Assembly (NCBI GenBank): GCA_964423645.1
Contig: CAYRFE010000001.1
Location: 113,076-177,075, forward strand
DNA: 64,000 nt
Direction: 5' to 3'
DNA from: CAYRFE01 sp964423645 [NCBI: uncultured bacterium]
GTDB taxonomy: Bacteria > Macinerneyibacteriota > Macinerneyibacteria > Macinerneyibacteriales
Shown: positions 8,506 through 17,989 of the stretch, piece after piece
Layout of the letters: the number at the start of each line of letters is the position of its first letter
Position numbering within the stretch: the stretch's first letter is position 1
Notes under the pieces: model-generated
The model's input: the letters and a program-made list of their open reading frames with translations, nothing else
What the model was told of the DNA's origin: nothing
Database searches by the model: none
Translations under genes and position numbers: made by a program

Positions 8506-9122
8506 AAAACGCATTATTCGGTCTACTACTGTTGCTTTTATTTGTTACAGTAACGGCATTTATATTGCAGACATTCGGAGTACTTGATGACGTATGGTAC
8601 ACGTATATCAGCACAGATAGGCCACCCACGGAATACCCCGTGCCTGACCCTAAAACGACCGCGGAATTCCTGCAAATGGAATACGGAAAACTTCTTGATG
8701 AGCGGATTGGTCTTGATAAGGAGCGAGAACAGGTTGAGATAGAAAAACGTCGTCTTGATGAGACTATACAAAAAAATGCCAAAAACCTTGCGAACATGCA
8801 AAAAATTCATACGGAAATTATTCAAAAAGAAGAAGAATTGAAAAAATTGAATATCAGTATCCAAAAAACCGAATCACAAATTCAAACGGTGAAGGATACC
8901 ATGACCGACAGTTCTGCAATGGTGACGGATGATGAACTGTTAAAGATTGTCAATATTTACAACAAAATGAATGCCAAAAAGGCGGCTACCATTCTTTCAA
9001 ATATGGACGATGCTTTTTTAGTTCGGTTGTTCAGTCTTATGAAACCTGCAGTTGTGGGAAAGATCCTGACCGAATTCCCCGCACAGCGTGCTGCGGGTTT
9101 AAGTAAGCGTTTGAAGGGATAA
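8502..9122 (+). CDS. flbB: Spirochaete flagellar protein FlbB (MgtE-N-like motif)
   Basis: The 206-residue product has one N-terminal membrane segment (residues about 4-24), a periplasmic coiled coil at about 60-135 and a C-terminal region LLKIVNIYNKMNAKKAATIL followed by MKPAVVGKILTEFP, the MgtE-N/FliG-like repeat seen in MotE and FlbB proteins. In Borrelia, FlbB is a component of the periplasmic collar around the motor that is needed for stator assembly and filament orientation. Position after fliJ and before fliK matches Borrelia. This gene is one of the best indicators of spirochaete affiliation. Confidence 0.85.
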   Translation: MKNALFGLLLLLLFVTVTAFILQTFGVLDDVWYTYISTDRPPTEYPVPDPKTTAEFLQMEYGKLLDERIGLDKEREQVEIEKRRLDETIQKNAKNLANMQKIHTEIIQKEEELKKLNISIQKTESQIQTVKDTMTDSSAMVTDDELLKIVNIYNKMNAKKAATILSNMDDAFLVRLFSLMKPAVVGKILTEFPAQRAAGLSKRLKG

Positions 9123-9264
9123 GTATGAGCATGACACACTGTGTTTTGAACAATTCCAGGTGGTTTATGCGAGTATTTTCGAAAGATACGTTGATAGTAA
9201 CGGTAATATTCTCACGAAACAATGAAAGTTGTGAAATATGAAAAATACGAAAGGAGGTGGAAAT

Positions 9265-10371
9265 ATGACAGAAAGTATAGGGTTTTTACCGACATCCGGC
9301 CAACAGGTTGCATTACTTGGTAATGAACAAACTGTATCAGCTGATAAGGGCGCATTCGGAGGCATGCTCACCAATCTTTTAGGCGTTGAAACGCAGCAAG
9401 AGGTTGATATGACGTATGAGGATTATACTGCAGCAGCTCAGATACTCATTGATATGCTGGCATTGCTTCAACAGTTACAGGGCAACGGTCTTACACACAT
9501 GGCACCTGCGGAATCACAGGAATTGCAACAGCAAATCCAACTTCTGCAGAATGTGCTCCAAAACGAATCAACACCTGAGATACAGGAAAGTGTTCCATTT
9601 CAAGCGCTTGAAGCGTTGTACACGACGTTGGAAAGCGGTTCTGAAACGGTACAAAATACGACTGATATCGCATCACGTATCCTGCATGTGTTGGAATCTC
9701 TTAACCCGGAACAGATACGAGAGAACGTGATGCCTTTGATCAAAAATGAGATGACATCGACCGATGCACCGTTGCAAAGTATGCCGTTGCTTCGTCCTGC
9801 TCCTGATACCGAAGGTCTGCCGAATGATGTTCCGGTTGAGTTGACGTTGACCGAGCAAAATGCGAATGGCAGTTCGTTATCATTTTTTTCCGTGGATCGA
9901 AACGTATCATCAGCGAATGCAAATACAACACCAGTGATTAACGAGGAAATGCCGTTGGGTGATACGGCTCAGTTGCTACCTGAAGATGTCATGATTACAA
10001 AAGTGACCGTTCGAGAGACGGTTACCGGTATAAAAGAGATCACCATGGATTTGATACCGGAAAATCTCGGCAGAGTTCATATTGAGGTAAGTCTCGAGAA
10101 TAATGCCATGCGTGCGGTAGTGAAATGTGAAAATCCGGCAACGATGCGTTTGTTTAACGATAACGTGCAGTTATTGGAGAATGCGCTGAAAGATCATCAG
10201 ATCACCGTTGATTCATTTCATTTTGCGTTCAATGACGGGAAACGCCAGCCATCGCAGCAGCATGAAGAGCCAAAACGAAAGAAAGCGCATAGTTTCGGAT
10301 TCGAAGAAGTACGGAGTCTTTCGGCAGATGCTGCAGTGTCGGCTTTGCGTACCGTAGATTTACGTTTGTAA
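9265..10371 (+). CDS. fliK: Flagellar hook-length control protein FliK (FlbC)
   Basis: The 368-residue product has a variable Gln/Glu-rich N-terminal two thirds and a conserved C-terminal Flg_hook domain at about residues 250-335 ([19 protein letters not shown], then the [18 protein letters not shown] region). FliK is an exported molecular ruler that stops hook growth and switches export specificity through FlhB. The start at 9265 follows AAGGAGGTGG. Upstream in-frame ATG 9238 has no such site. Confidence 0.9.
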   Translation: MTESIGFLPTSGQQVALLGNEQTVSADKGAFGGMLTNLLGVETQQEVDMTYEDYTAAAQILIDMLALLQQLQGNGLTHMAPAESQELQQQIQLLQNVLQNESTPEIQESVPFQALEALYTTLESGSETVQNTTDIASRILHVLESLNPEQIRENVMPLIKNEMTSTDAPLQSMPLLRPAPDTEGLPNDVPVELTLTEQNANGSSLSFFSVDRNVSSANANTTPVINEEMPLGDTAQLLPEDVMITKVTVRETVTGIKEITMDLIPENLGRVHIEVSLENNAMRAVVKCENPATMRLFNDNVQLLENALKDHQITVDSFHFAFNDGKRQPSQQHEEPKRKKAHSFGFEEVRSLSADAAVSALRTVDLRL

Positions 10372-10385
10372 GAAAGGAGGATGTT

Positions 10386-11027
10386 ATGAGTGATGCAAAT
10401 TATATGCCTATTTCCATGGCGACGACCTATTCTTCGGAGACTTTACGATCAACACCGAAAAAGGAATTGGGCAAAGATGATTTTTTACATCTCCTCACGC
10501 TTCAATTGTCTTCTCAGGATCCGTTGAATCCTATGAAAAACGAGGAATTTATCGCACAACTTGCACAATTTACCAGTCTGGAACAATTACAATTGGTGAA
10601 TCAAAATATACAGTCTCAAACGATGTATATGCAGTCCCTTAATAACGGTTTTGCTACATCACTGATCAATAAAAAGATACGTGTTGATGCAGACGGAACC
10701 ATTGGGAATGGTGAAACCCTCGAATTAACTCCTCAACGGGCAGCTGATATCACGGTCCAAGTTTACGATTCAAACGGGACAAAAGTCGCGGATGAAAATC
10801 TCGGACTTCAGTCGGAATCATTTAAATGGACATGGAATAAGGGTATTGATGGCCAAAAATACACGTACAAGATCGTTGCGCAAGGAACTGATAATACGGC
10901 AATTGATGTATCACAATCTCTGCTTGCCGTCGTGCAAGGTATCAAATTTACCCAAAACGGTGTAATGTTGACACTTGCCAATCGTTCGATCGCAATCGGT
11001 GAAGTTACGGAGGTGTTTGGGTCATGA
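10386..11027 (+). CDS. flgD: Flagellar hook-capping protein FlgD
   Basis: The 213-residue hook cap assists polymerisation of FlgE. The N-terminal signature is clear ([20 protein letters not shown] followed by [20 protein letters not shown]), and the FlgD Ig/tudor-like region follows ([17 protein letters not shown]). The start has AAAGGAGG 6 bases upstream. It overlaps the next gene by 4 bases. Confidence 0.96.
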   Translation: MSDANYMPISMATTYSSETLRSTPKKELGKDDFLHLLTLQLSSQDPLNPMKNEEFIAQLAQFTSLEQLQLVNQNIQSQTMYMQSLNNGFATSLINKKIRVDADGTIGNGETLELTPQRAADITVQVYDSNGTKVADENLGLQSESFKWTWNKGIDGQKYTYKIVAQGTDNTAIDVSQSLLAVVQGIKFTQNGVMLTLANRSIAIGEVTEVFGS

Positions 11028-11386
11028 ATATGATGAATCCAATTTCCAATAGGCATGTGACAGAGATCACATTAGGGAAAAAAACTGAGCAGACGTCGGA
11101 CGTCTCAAGTGATTTTAAAGCGATATTGGAAAAAAAGCTCGAAGTATCAAAACATGCTGCGGAGCAAATTGACTACCGCAACATTCAGGGTGATGAGAGT
11201 GCAGTACAGCGCCTTGAAGGAGCACTGGATATGTTGAGTAAAAAGGGTGTTCGTCAGTCTCTTGTGATGCTTGACGGAACCGCATTTCTCATGGATGTGT
11301 CGCAACGAAAGGTAATTACGGCAATGCAGGCATCAGACATGAAAGAAAAAGTGTTTACTAATATTGATAGTGCAATAATTGCATAG
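11024..11386 (+). CDS. Flagellar operon protein (flg_new/TIGR02530 type)
   Basis: The 120-residue product belongs to the small conserved family found between flgD and flgE in many Gram-positive and spirochaete flagellar operons. The core ends with [20 protein letters not shown] and [20 protein letters not shown], which is the recognisable part. Its molecular role is not established. It is translationally coupled to flgD (ATGA overlap) and followed by a hairpin before flgE. Confidence 0.85.
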   Translation: MNMMNPISNRHVTEITLGKKTEQTSDVSSDFKAILEKKLEVSKHAAEQIDYRNIQGDESAVQRLEGALDMLSKKGVRQSLVMLDGTAFLMDVSQRKVITAMQASDMKEKVFTNIDSAIIA

Positions 11387-11409
11387 GCCGGTCCCGAGTC
11401 GGGAGGCCT
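11385..11409 (+). promoter_or_regulatory. Intercistronic hairpin upstream of flgE
   Basis: AGGCC (11385-11389) pairs with GGCCT (11405-11409), and inside it CCCG (11393-11396) pairs with CGGG (11400-11403) around an AGT loop. No T run follows, so full termination is unlikely. Together with the hairpin after flgE it could define a processed or stabilised flgE message. Confidence 0.5.
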
Positions 11410-11434
11410 GTGGGAAACCATAGGAGGTGGATTT

Positions 11435-13348
11435 ATGTTACGATCACTTTTCAGCAGTGTGTCGGGATTACGTGTGCATCAAACTCGCATGGATGTAATC
11501 GGTAATAACATTGCGAATGTCAATACGTTGGGTTTTAAGTCAAGTCGTATGACATTTAAAGAAGCATATGCACAAACATTGCAAGGTTCAACACGCCCTA
11601 TCGGTGATTTGGGAGGTGTCAATCCGTTCCAGGTTGGATTGGGTGTCGCAAGCGGGAGTATTGACACACGCTATACACAAGGAAATCTGCAATCAACAGG
11701 TAAGATTACCGATCTTGCGATTGAGGGTGAAGGATTATTCGTGGTCGGATATGGTGATGATCGTATGTATACTCGTGCGGGTAACATGCAAATCGATTCA
11801 ATGGGGCGATTAGTGACACCGCTTAACGGATTTACCTATCTCGGATTAATGGCCGATGAGAACGGTGTAGTTCCGAGTAGCGGAACATTGACCCCGATCA
11901 CGTTACCGATCGGTGTGAAAGTACCGGCAAATGCAACTACTGAAATTAATTTCCGCTGTAACCTGGGTTCTGAAATGACAACAAGCGTTGCATCATTGGA
12001 TGTTCCCGGAACAACAGGGATTACCGGTGTATCAGGAACCGCGCTTGACGGAGTAGGCGGCACACATACGATCACGATTACGGGCGCAAATGCAACACGC
12101 AGCGTAAATACCGGTGTGAATGCCGCTGCGATCGCACTTACCGGTATCGAACGTCTTGGCGCGGATCTCGGTGTAACCGATGTAACCGATTTCCGTGTCA
12201 ATGTTGATGGGCAGGAAATTACTATTCAAGGATTGACATTGACCTCATCGGTGAACGATTTGATCAATGCGATCAATAGTCAGACGGATGGCGTTACCGC
12301 TGAACTTGTAGCCGGTCAGATACGTATTACTCGTGAACGAGCCGGTGTCGGGACATCGAATTATGTCACCTTATCCGATATTAACGGATGTAATATATCT
12401 GCGCGTGTATTTGGCGCAGCCACGTTCAATGTCAATAATGGTACCGCAAGCACATTGGTCGCGACGGATACATTTGTCGCCAATCATGGCGGTTATACGT
12501 ATTCCAGCAACCTCAGTATTGTTTTGGATGAATTAACAGGGCTTGCAGATGAGATTACCGATCTCGGTGGCGGTGGCGTTGATATTATCGCAAACAACGG
12601 ACTTTCTGCAGGTACTGCGGTGATTGACACGGCAGATACAATGCATTCTGCCAATATTGATGTGTATGATGAACAGGGAACGCGACATAATGTCGTATTC
12701 AATTTTTTCCGTTCTCCGACCGATAACCGTTGGTTCTGGCAAGCAACTGCAGAAACTCCGGCGAGTATTCCGAACGGCAGTAACGGAGAGATCATATTTA
12801 ACGGGGACGGCTCGATCGGCTCATTCTCGTATTCAGGCGGTGCGACCGCAATGGTGCTCAACCCGAATAACGGCGCAACGACGCCGGTGACGATTGAATT
12901 GAATCCGGGTGATTTCGGTCAGTTCAACGGTATCACGCAATTTGCGACACCTTCAACGACGGTAGCATACTCTCAAGACGGATATACGATGGGAATACTG
13001 AAAGATATTACCGTGAGCAGAACAGGTGTGATCAGCGGGTATTTCTCAAACGGGGTTACTCGTCAAATCGGACAAGTGGCACTTGCGCAGTTTGCGAATC
13101 CGGCAGGATTGGAGCGTGACGGCAATAGCTTGTATCACGAGTCAACCAACTCCGGATTGGCGGTCGTTGGATTTGCGGGTGCGACATTTACCGATGTCAT
13201 CATGCCGGGGTCTCTTGAGATGTCAAATGTTGATTTGTCTGAAGAATTTACCGAGATGATCATTACCCAGCGCGGATTTCAAGCCAATGCACGTGTAATT
13301 TCCACGTCAGATGAAATGCTTACCGAATTAGTCAATTTGCGCCGATAA
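11435..13348 (+). CDS. flgE: Flagellar hook protein FlgE (long form, with cross-link residues)
   Basis: The 637-residue hook subunit has an N-terminal SGLRVHQTRMDVIGNNIANV motif and a C-terminal VDLSEEFTEMIITQRGFQAN motif, both standard. Spirochaete FlgE proteins are usually about 440-465 residues; here an extra stretch of roughly 170 residues lies between about 190 and 470, rich in Thr, Gly and Asn, probably an enlarged outer domain. Lys162 and Cys175-Asn176 (in INFRCNLGSE) have the same 13-residue spacing as the Lys165/Cys178/Asn179 residues of Treponema denticola FlgE that form lysinoalanine cross-links. AGGAGGTGG precedes the start. Confidence 0.97.
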   Translation: MLRSLFSSVSGLRVHQTRMDVIGNNIANVNTLGFKSSRMTFKEAYAQTLQGSTRPIGDLGGVNPFQVGLGVASGSIDTRYTQGNLQSTGKITDLAIEGEGLFVVGYGDDRMYTRAGNMQIDSMGRLVTPLNGFTYLGLMADENGVVPSSGTLTPITLPIGVKVPANATTEINFRCNLGSEMTTSVASLDVPGTTGITGVSGTALDGVGGTHTITITGANATRSVNTGVNAAAIALTGIERLGADLGVTDVTDFRVNVDGQEITIQGLTLTSSVNDLINAINSQTDGVTAELVAGQIRITRERAGVGTSNYVTLSDINGCNISARVFGAATFNVNNGTASTLVATDTFVANHGGYTYSSNLSIVLDELTGLADEITDLGGGGVDIIANNGLSAGTAVIDTADTMHSANIDVYDEQGTRHNVVFNFFRSPTDNRWFWQATAETPASIPNGSNGEIIFNGDGSIGSFSYSGGATAMVLNPNNGATTPVTIELNPGDFGQFNGITQFATPSTTVAYSQDGYTMGILKDITVSRTGVISGYFSNGVTRQIGQVALAQFANPAGLERDGNSLYHESTNSGLAVVGFAGATFTDVIMPGSLEMSNVDLSEEFTEMIITQRGFQANARVISTSDEMLTELVNLRR

Positions 13349-13358
13349 TTAAAGTATA

Positions 13359-13380
13359 AGCAGGGGGGATTCCCCCTGCT
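13359..13380 (+). terminator. Strong hairpin immediately after flgE
   Basis: A perfect 9-bp stem AGCAGGGGG / CCCCCTGCT with a GATT loop starts 10 bases after the flgE stop. It is followed by GTAAAGG, not by T residues, so it is more likely an attenuator or 3'-end stabiliser than a full terminator. Downstream flbD begins 18 bases later. Confidence 0.5.
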
Positions 13381-13398
13381 GTAAAGGAGATGACCTGC

Positions 13399-13584
13399 AT
13401 GATCGTGTGTGAAAAGCTTAACGGAAGTAAGATCGTGATAAACGCAGATCTTATCGAGATGATAGAAGAAACACCTGATGTCATAATCACGTTACAGAAC
13501 GGGAAAAAAATAATGGTGAAAAACTCGATCCATGATATCATTGAAAAGGCCATTGCATACAAGCGAGAGGTATATAGTTCTTGA
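13399..13584 (+). CDS. flbD: Flagellar protein FlbD
   Basis: The 61-residue product matches the small FlbD (SwrD-like) family found between flgE and motA. The conserved core is KLNGSKIVINADLIEMIEET, then VIITLQNGKKIMVKNSIHDI. SwrD of Bacillus increases flagellar torque; the role in spirochaetes is less clear. The start at 13399 has AAAGGAG 9 bases upstream. An ATG at 13390 lies too close to that site. Confidence 0.9.
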   Translation: MIVCEKLNGSKIVINADLIEMIEETPDVIITLQNGKKIMVKNSIHDIIEKAIAYKREVYSS

Positions 13585-13633
13585 AAGGATTTGCAAAATA
13601 TGGTAGGCTGAGATAAGGACAGGAGACGCGAAT

Positions 13634-14401
13634 ATGGATTTAGCAACATTGGTAGGCATTATAATGGGAGTGGGCTTCATAACCGTCGCAATGATACCTC
13701 CGTTGGGGCCGGGTTTGATCGCTTATTTCGATTTGCCGTCTATTATGATCGTAGGTGGCGGTACTGCAGCCGCAGTTTTGATGAATTATCCGATAAAAGA
13801 TATTATGAAGCTCATGACGGTCGTAAAAAATGCATTTTTACATAAAGACCAACCACCGCAAGAAATTATTTCGATCATTGTCGGTTTTGCTACAAAAGCT
13901 CGGCGTGACGGCATTCTTGCACTTGAAAAAGAAGCAAGCAGAATAGATGATGATTTTTTAAAAAAAGGAATTCGTTTGGCGGTCGACGGAACAGATGCCG
14001 ATACCATTTCAAAAATATTAAACACAGAACTTGAAAATATGACTGCACGGCATAAGGGCGGATCTGCAATTCTTGTCGCATCGGCTAACTATGCTCCGGC
14101 TTTCGGAATGATAGGGACCCTGGTAGGTCTTATCGCGATGTTATTGAACATGAATGATCCTAGCACGATCGGACCCGCAATGTCTGTTGCCCTCATCACA
14201 ACTTTTTACGGTGCATTGATTGCCAATCTTGTATGTACGCCACTTGCAGGAAAATTAGACAAACGTTCATCAAATGAATTGCTCATTCGTGAAATAATGA
14301 TTGAAGGGATACTTGCAATTCAGTTGGGAGATAACCCGCGAATGGTTGAAGAAAAACTAATGGCTTATCTGCCGCCAACCGACAGAACAAGTCGTGATTA
14401 G
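13634..14401 (+). CDS. motA: Flagellar stator protein MotA
   Basis: The 255-residue inner-membrane stator subunit has four membrane segments (about 4-24, 33-51, 150-170, 182-205) and a cytoplasmic loop between the second and third. Conserved motifs SANYAPAFGMIGTLVGLIAM and PAMSVALITTFYGALIANL contain the prolines important for torque. With MotB it forms the ion channel that drives rotation. motB follows after 8 bases. Confidence 0.97.
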   Translation: MDLATLVGIIMGVGFITVAMIPPLGPGLIAYFDLPSIMIVGGGTAAAVLMNYPIKDIMKLMTVVKNAFLHKDQPPQEIISIIVGFATKARRDGILALEKEASRIDDDFLKKGIRLAVDGTDADTISKILNTELENMTARHKGGSAILVASANYAPAFGMIGTLVGLIAMLLNMNDPSTIGPAMSVALITTFYGALIANLVCTPLAGKLDKRSSNELLIREIMIEGILAIQLGDNPRMVEEKLMAYLPPTDRTSRD

Positions 14402-14409
14402 AAGGAGTT

Positions 14410-15216
14410 ATGGCACGAAAATGTCCTGACTGCCCGCCTCCCGGCGCGCCCGCCTACATGCTTACGTGGGGCGATTTGATGTCGTTGTTATTGACTTTTT
14501 TTATTATGCTTGTTGCATATTCATCGACATCGGAAGGAAAATTTAAAACAGCGGCAGAGTCTTTAAAGGCTGCACTCACCGGTCAACAGCCGATGTATTT
14601 TGTGAAAATAGCCGAAAATATTCAAATTCCGTCAATGAATATGGTGCCAAGCGAAACGAAAGAATTAACGCAGGCAATTGATGAATTTTTAGAAGAAATA
14701 AAAGCACTTGATTATGACAAATACGTGCAAATCCTTACGACGGACAAGGGCATTTCAATTAGGTTGCTCGATCCGGTATTATTTGAAACCGGTTCCGACA
14801 AATTACGTCCTGCAATTTTTCCAATATTACAAAAAATTGTGCGAATCGCAGAAGTTGGCACCTCGAAGATTACGATTGACGGATTTACCGATGACTCGAC
14901 ACCGCCGTCGCAGTTTTCTACCAACTGGCATTTATCATCTGCTCGGTCGATCTCCGTCGCATTGTTTATGATACAAAGCGGGTTAGATCCTCAGCGGTTT
15001 ACAGTATCGGGAAACGGTGAATATAAACCTGTTGTCCCCAATATGAATGCAAGCGCACGTGAATTGAACCGACGCGTTGAAATATTTTTGGCATTTAAAG
15101 ATAAGTATACAACCAAAGAGTTGTCGCCGTTTGCAGCTTGGGATGAAGTGTATTTACGAGAAATGAAGAAAACACCGAGTAACGAAGAGCCCGGTACAAT
15201 GGACATCAATGAATAA
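14410..15216 (+). CDS. motB: Flagellar stator protein MotB
   Basis: The 268-residue product has a short N-terminus with CPDCPPP, one membrane helix carrying the ion-binding aspartate Asp22 in LTWGDLMSLLLTFFIML, and a C-terminal OmpA-like peptidoglycan-binding domain (about 145-235, with TIDGFTDD and a SARELNRRVEIFL ending). It anchors the stator to the cell wall and conducts the driving ion. The sequence does not by itself settle proton versus sodium use. Confidence 0.97.
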   Translation: MARKCPDCPPPGAPAYMLTWGDLMSLLLTFFIMLVAYSSTSEGKFKTAAESLKAALTGQQPMYFVKIAENIQIPSMNMVPSETKELTQAIDEFLEEIKALDYDKYVQILTTDKGISIRLLDPVLFETGSDKLRPAIFPILQKIVRIAEVGTSKITIDGFTDDSTPPSQFSTNWHLSSARSISVALFMIQSGLDPQRFTVSGNGEYKPVVPNMNASARELNRRVEIFLAFKDKYTTKELSPFAAWDEVYLREMKKTPSNEEPGTMDINE

Positions 15217-15228
15217 AGGAGGACCGAA

Positions 15229-15783
15229 ATGGCCGATGAAAATGATGTTGTAGAAGTAAAAAAAACCGATAAAGGCGGTTTGAATAATAAGATCAAATTG
15301 ATTATTGTGGTTGCCGTAGTATTGGTCGCCGTCATTGCAGGGCTTCTTGTCGTATTAAAATTCATGAAACCGAAAGCATCCGACAGTTTGAATGATCCAA
15401 TTGAGGAGACCGATACTACCTCATCAAAGATAAGCGATAAAGATAAAAAGCCTGAAAAAATTATCATTATTGATCTGGCACCGATTAAAGTGAATCCGTC
15501 GGGTACAAAAGGAACGCGTTTTTTGCAGTCTACAATAAGTTTACAAGTCGATAATGATTTGGTTTCAGCGGAGATCACCGAGAAAAGTTCAATTATTCTC
15601 GATAAAACCGCGTCGATACTTGGATCTTTGACCATACTTGATATCGATCAGTTTAACGTTCCTGACTATGAAGGACTGACGATGAAAGATCGTATACGGC
15701 GTCGAATCATGGAGGCTTTGAACGAAATTCTTACTACGGGTAAAGTTATAAATGTGTATTTTAAAGAATTTATTGTACAGTAA
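15229..15783 (+). CDS. fliL: Flagellar basal-body-associated protein FliL
   Basis: The 184-residue product has one membrane segment at about 21-43 and a periplasmic stomatin-like FliL domain (LAPIKVNPSGTKGTRFLQST, ending with a DRIRRRIMEALNEILTTGKV helix and VYFKEFIVQ). FliL encircles and stabilises MotB. AAAGGAGG precedes the start. Confidence 0.93.
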   Translation: MADENDVVEVKKTDKGGLNNKIKLIIVVAVVLVAVIAGLLVVLKFMKPKASDSLNDPIEETDTTSSKISDKDKKPEKIIIIDLAPIKVNPSGTKGTRFLQSTISLQVDNDLVSAEITEKSSIILDKTASILGSLTILDIDQFNVPDYEGLTMKDRIRRRIMEALNEILTTGKVINVYFKEFIVQ

Positions 15784-15794
15784 AGGAGAAATCT

Positions 15795-16793
15795 ATGGGT
15801 GATATTTTATCCCAAGAAGAAGTTGATGCGCTGTTATCGGCGGTGTCCTCGGGAGAATTAACGCCGGAATCGGTGTCTCAAGCACTCATTGAAAAAAATG
15901 TCACACTATATGATTTTCGTCGACCGGGGCGTGTTTCGAAAGATCAAATGCGTACATTGCATGCACTGAACGACAGCTTTGCTCGATTATTTTCCACGCA
16001 TTTGTCACCGTATTTGCGAACAATGGTTGAGATCAGTCTTGTGTCTGTCGAGCAATTAACATATGCGGAATTTATCATGTCGGTCCCTGATCCCACGTGT
16101 ATTTCCATTTTCTCGATGCCTCCGCTTGAGGGCAGTGCCGTGCTTGAGGTCAACCCGGCCATGGTGTTTGCAATAGTCGACAGATTGTTCGGAGGCCAGG
16201 GAACAGGCTCGAGTGCAACGCGAGAACTGACGACCATCGAAAAGCGTATCATGAGAAAAATCATTCTCAAAGCACTTGATGACTTGCGTGAAGTCTGGTC
16301 TCATTTAGGGAGTTTGCAACCGCATTTATTGACCATTGAAAGTAATCCGCAATTTGTGCAGATTGCATGGCCGGGAGAAACAGTCATTCTTGCTTCTTTT
16401 GAAATTAAAATGCAGAATTCACAAGGTTTAATGAGTTTATGCTTCCCCTTTTCACTATTAGAGAATGTTATTTCAAAGCTTACCTCACAATATTGGATCA
16501 CTTCTGCCAGCAGCGGCGTAAAAGATGAGAACAGGAAACTCAATAAATCAAATATGCGCGCCATCCCTATGATAATGGCAGGCGTATTAGGGCACACCGA
16601 TATTACCATGGGAGATTTTGTGCGATTACGACCGGGTGATATTATTAAAATTCGATCATCTATCACCGAGCCGGTCATTATAACTGCCGAAGGATATCCG
16701 ATGTACCTTGCGGTACCAGGCAATGTCAATAATCGACGAGGTTTAAAAATAATTCGCGAGATACAACAGCACGAGGTGGCCCGTTATGTATGA
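15795..16793 (+). CDS. fliM: Flagellar motor switch protein FliM
   Basis: The 332-residue C-ring switch protein begins with the CheY-P-binding peptide (MGDILSQEEVDALLSAV), continues with the CheC-like middle domain (LFSTHLSPYLRTMVEISLVS onward) and ends with a SpoA domain (MGDFVRLRPGDIIKI). Presence of the CheY-binding peptide implies chemotactic control of rotation. It overlaps the next gene by 8 bases. Confidence 0.97.
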   Translation: MGDILSQEEVDALLSAVSSGELTPESVSQALIEKNVTLYDFRRPGRVSKDQMRTLHALNDSFARLFSTHLSPYLRTMVEISLVSVEQLTYAEFIMSVPDPTCISIFSMPPLEGSAVLEVNPAMVFAIVDRLFGGQGTGSSATRELTTIEKRIMRKIILKALDDLREVWSHLGSLQPHLLTIESNPQFVQIAWPGETVILASFEIKMQNSQGLMSLCFPFSLLENVISKLTSQYWITSASSGVKDENRKLNKSNMRAIPMIMAGVLGHTDITMGDFVRLRPGDIIKIRSSITEPVIITAEGYPMYLAVPGNVNNRRGLKIIREIQQHEVARYV

Positions 16794-17625
16794 GGTGCAG
16801 ATGCCTGTTGTTCAGACGGTCATTGATTCTTTCTCAGGAGTACTGGGCACGATCATTGATCGACCTATCGAATTTTCGGTGATCAGTGCATATGATGCGC
16901 AGGGGAGTGAATTGTCGGACCGTATCTGTATGTCGGTGGAGTTTACTGCGGTGATCGATGGTATTTGGGCATTGTGTTTTGACAAGAGAACTGCCGCCAC
17001 ATTATGCGATATGATGCTTGGCGGTGACGGCCGTGATGACTATACGGATGAAGATGCTGATGCACTCACTGAACTCACGAACCAACTTATGGGTGGTGCG
17101 GCGACTGCATTGACGGCACTCAGTCAGAAAGTTATAGGTATAAAAGCGATTGAGCCGCTTCGGTATCCGCCTTTCCCGATAGCTGTTGTTTTCAAGACCG
17201 ATATTTCAATAGACGGGAGCGGACGTGGAGCAATATATGTCGTGGTAGAACAGGATAAAATAGATGCGCTTGCCCAACTAAAAGGCGGAGGGAAACCTAT
17301 GGATGATAACAAAGTTAAAGATGTGCAATTTTCACAATTAACGCCAACCGGTCCTACCGGAGAAGAGCGGCCAATGGATTTGATCATGAATGTGAAACTT
17401 CGACTGACCGTTGAATTGGGGAGGTCAGAGATGCTTGTGAAAGATATTCTTGAATTGGGACCGGGCTCGGTAATTGAACTGAATAAGCTGGCCGGTGAGC
17501 CGATCGATATTCTTGCGAACAACACCTTGGTTGCAAAAGGAGAAGTGGTGGTTGTTGACGAAAACTTCGGTGTGCGTGTCACCTCACTTGTTTCGCCTGA
17601 AGAGCGTCTGCAGTCGTTGAAGTGA
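16786..17625 (+). CDS. fliY: Flagellar motor switch protein FliN/FliY
   Basis: The 279-residue product is longer than enteric FliN because a CheC/FliY-like domain (about 20-155, with DEDADALTELTNQLMGGAAT) precedes the C-terminal SpoA domain (about 197-272, with VELGRSEMLVKDILELGPGS and NKLAGEPIDILANN). This is the FliY arrangement known from Treponema and Bacillus. It lacks an obvious N-terminal CheY-binding peptide. It completes the C ring with FliM and an absent FliG. Confidence 0.92.
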   Translation: MYEVQMPVVQTVIDSFSGVLGTIIDRPIEFSVISAYDAQGSELSDRICMSVEFTAVIDGIWALCFDKRTAATLCDMMLGGDGRDDYTDEDADALTELTNQLMGGAATALTALSQKVIGIKAIEPLRYPPFPIAVVFKTDISIDGSGRGAIYVVVEQDKIDALAQLKGGGKPMDDNKVKDVQFSQLTPTGPTGEERPMDLIMNVKLRLTVELGRSEMLVKDILELGPGSVIELNKLAGEPIDILANNTLVAKGEVVVVDENFGVRVTSLVSPEERLQSLK

Positions 17626-17629
17626 TAGT

Positions 17630-17989
17630 ATGTTTTTACAACAAGATCCGACAACACCCAATCTTGATTTCCAACCTCCGGTGATACCGCAGGATGTTTC
17701 ATTCGGGATGATGATGTTTCGAACTATTATTGTGCTTTTGATTATTGCCGGCATGATCTATGCTTTTCTTTATTTATTGAAAAAATTTACAAAAGGCAGA
17801 TTTATGCTCAAGGGTTCACCGGCAGATGCACTTGAAATAGTAGAGCGAATTCCGCTTTCTGCGAAACAGGAGATTTGTTTGTTGCGAATCAAGAACAGTA
17901 TTCTCGTACTTGGTATTACCGAACAATCCATTTCAGTCTTGAAAGAAATGGCTAAAACGGAATTGTTTCGTAAAGAAGGCGATTCTTGA
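17630..17989 (+). CDS. fliO: Flagellar biosynthesis protein FliO/FliZ
   Basis: The 119-residue product has a single membrane segment (about 27-48) followed by a cytoplasmic FliO domain (LEIVERIPLSAKQEICLLRI, then LVLGITEQSISVL). FliO helps assemble the FliP ring of the export gate. It is named fliZ in Borrelia. It starts 4 bases after fliY and its stop overlaps the fliP ATG (TGATG). Confidence 0.9.
   Translation: MFLQQDPTTPNLDFQPPVIPQDVSFGMMMFRTIIVLLIIAGMIYAFLYLLKKFTKGRFMLKGSPADALEIVERIPLSAKQEICLLRIKNSILVLGITEQSISVLKEMAKTELFRKEGDS

Noticed and set aside
9125-9241. Possible 38-codon gene between flbB and fliK
   Set aside because: It starts 2 bases after flbB and has no recognisable domain, membrane segment or ribosome site of its own; more likely a spacer in the operon.
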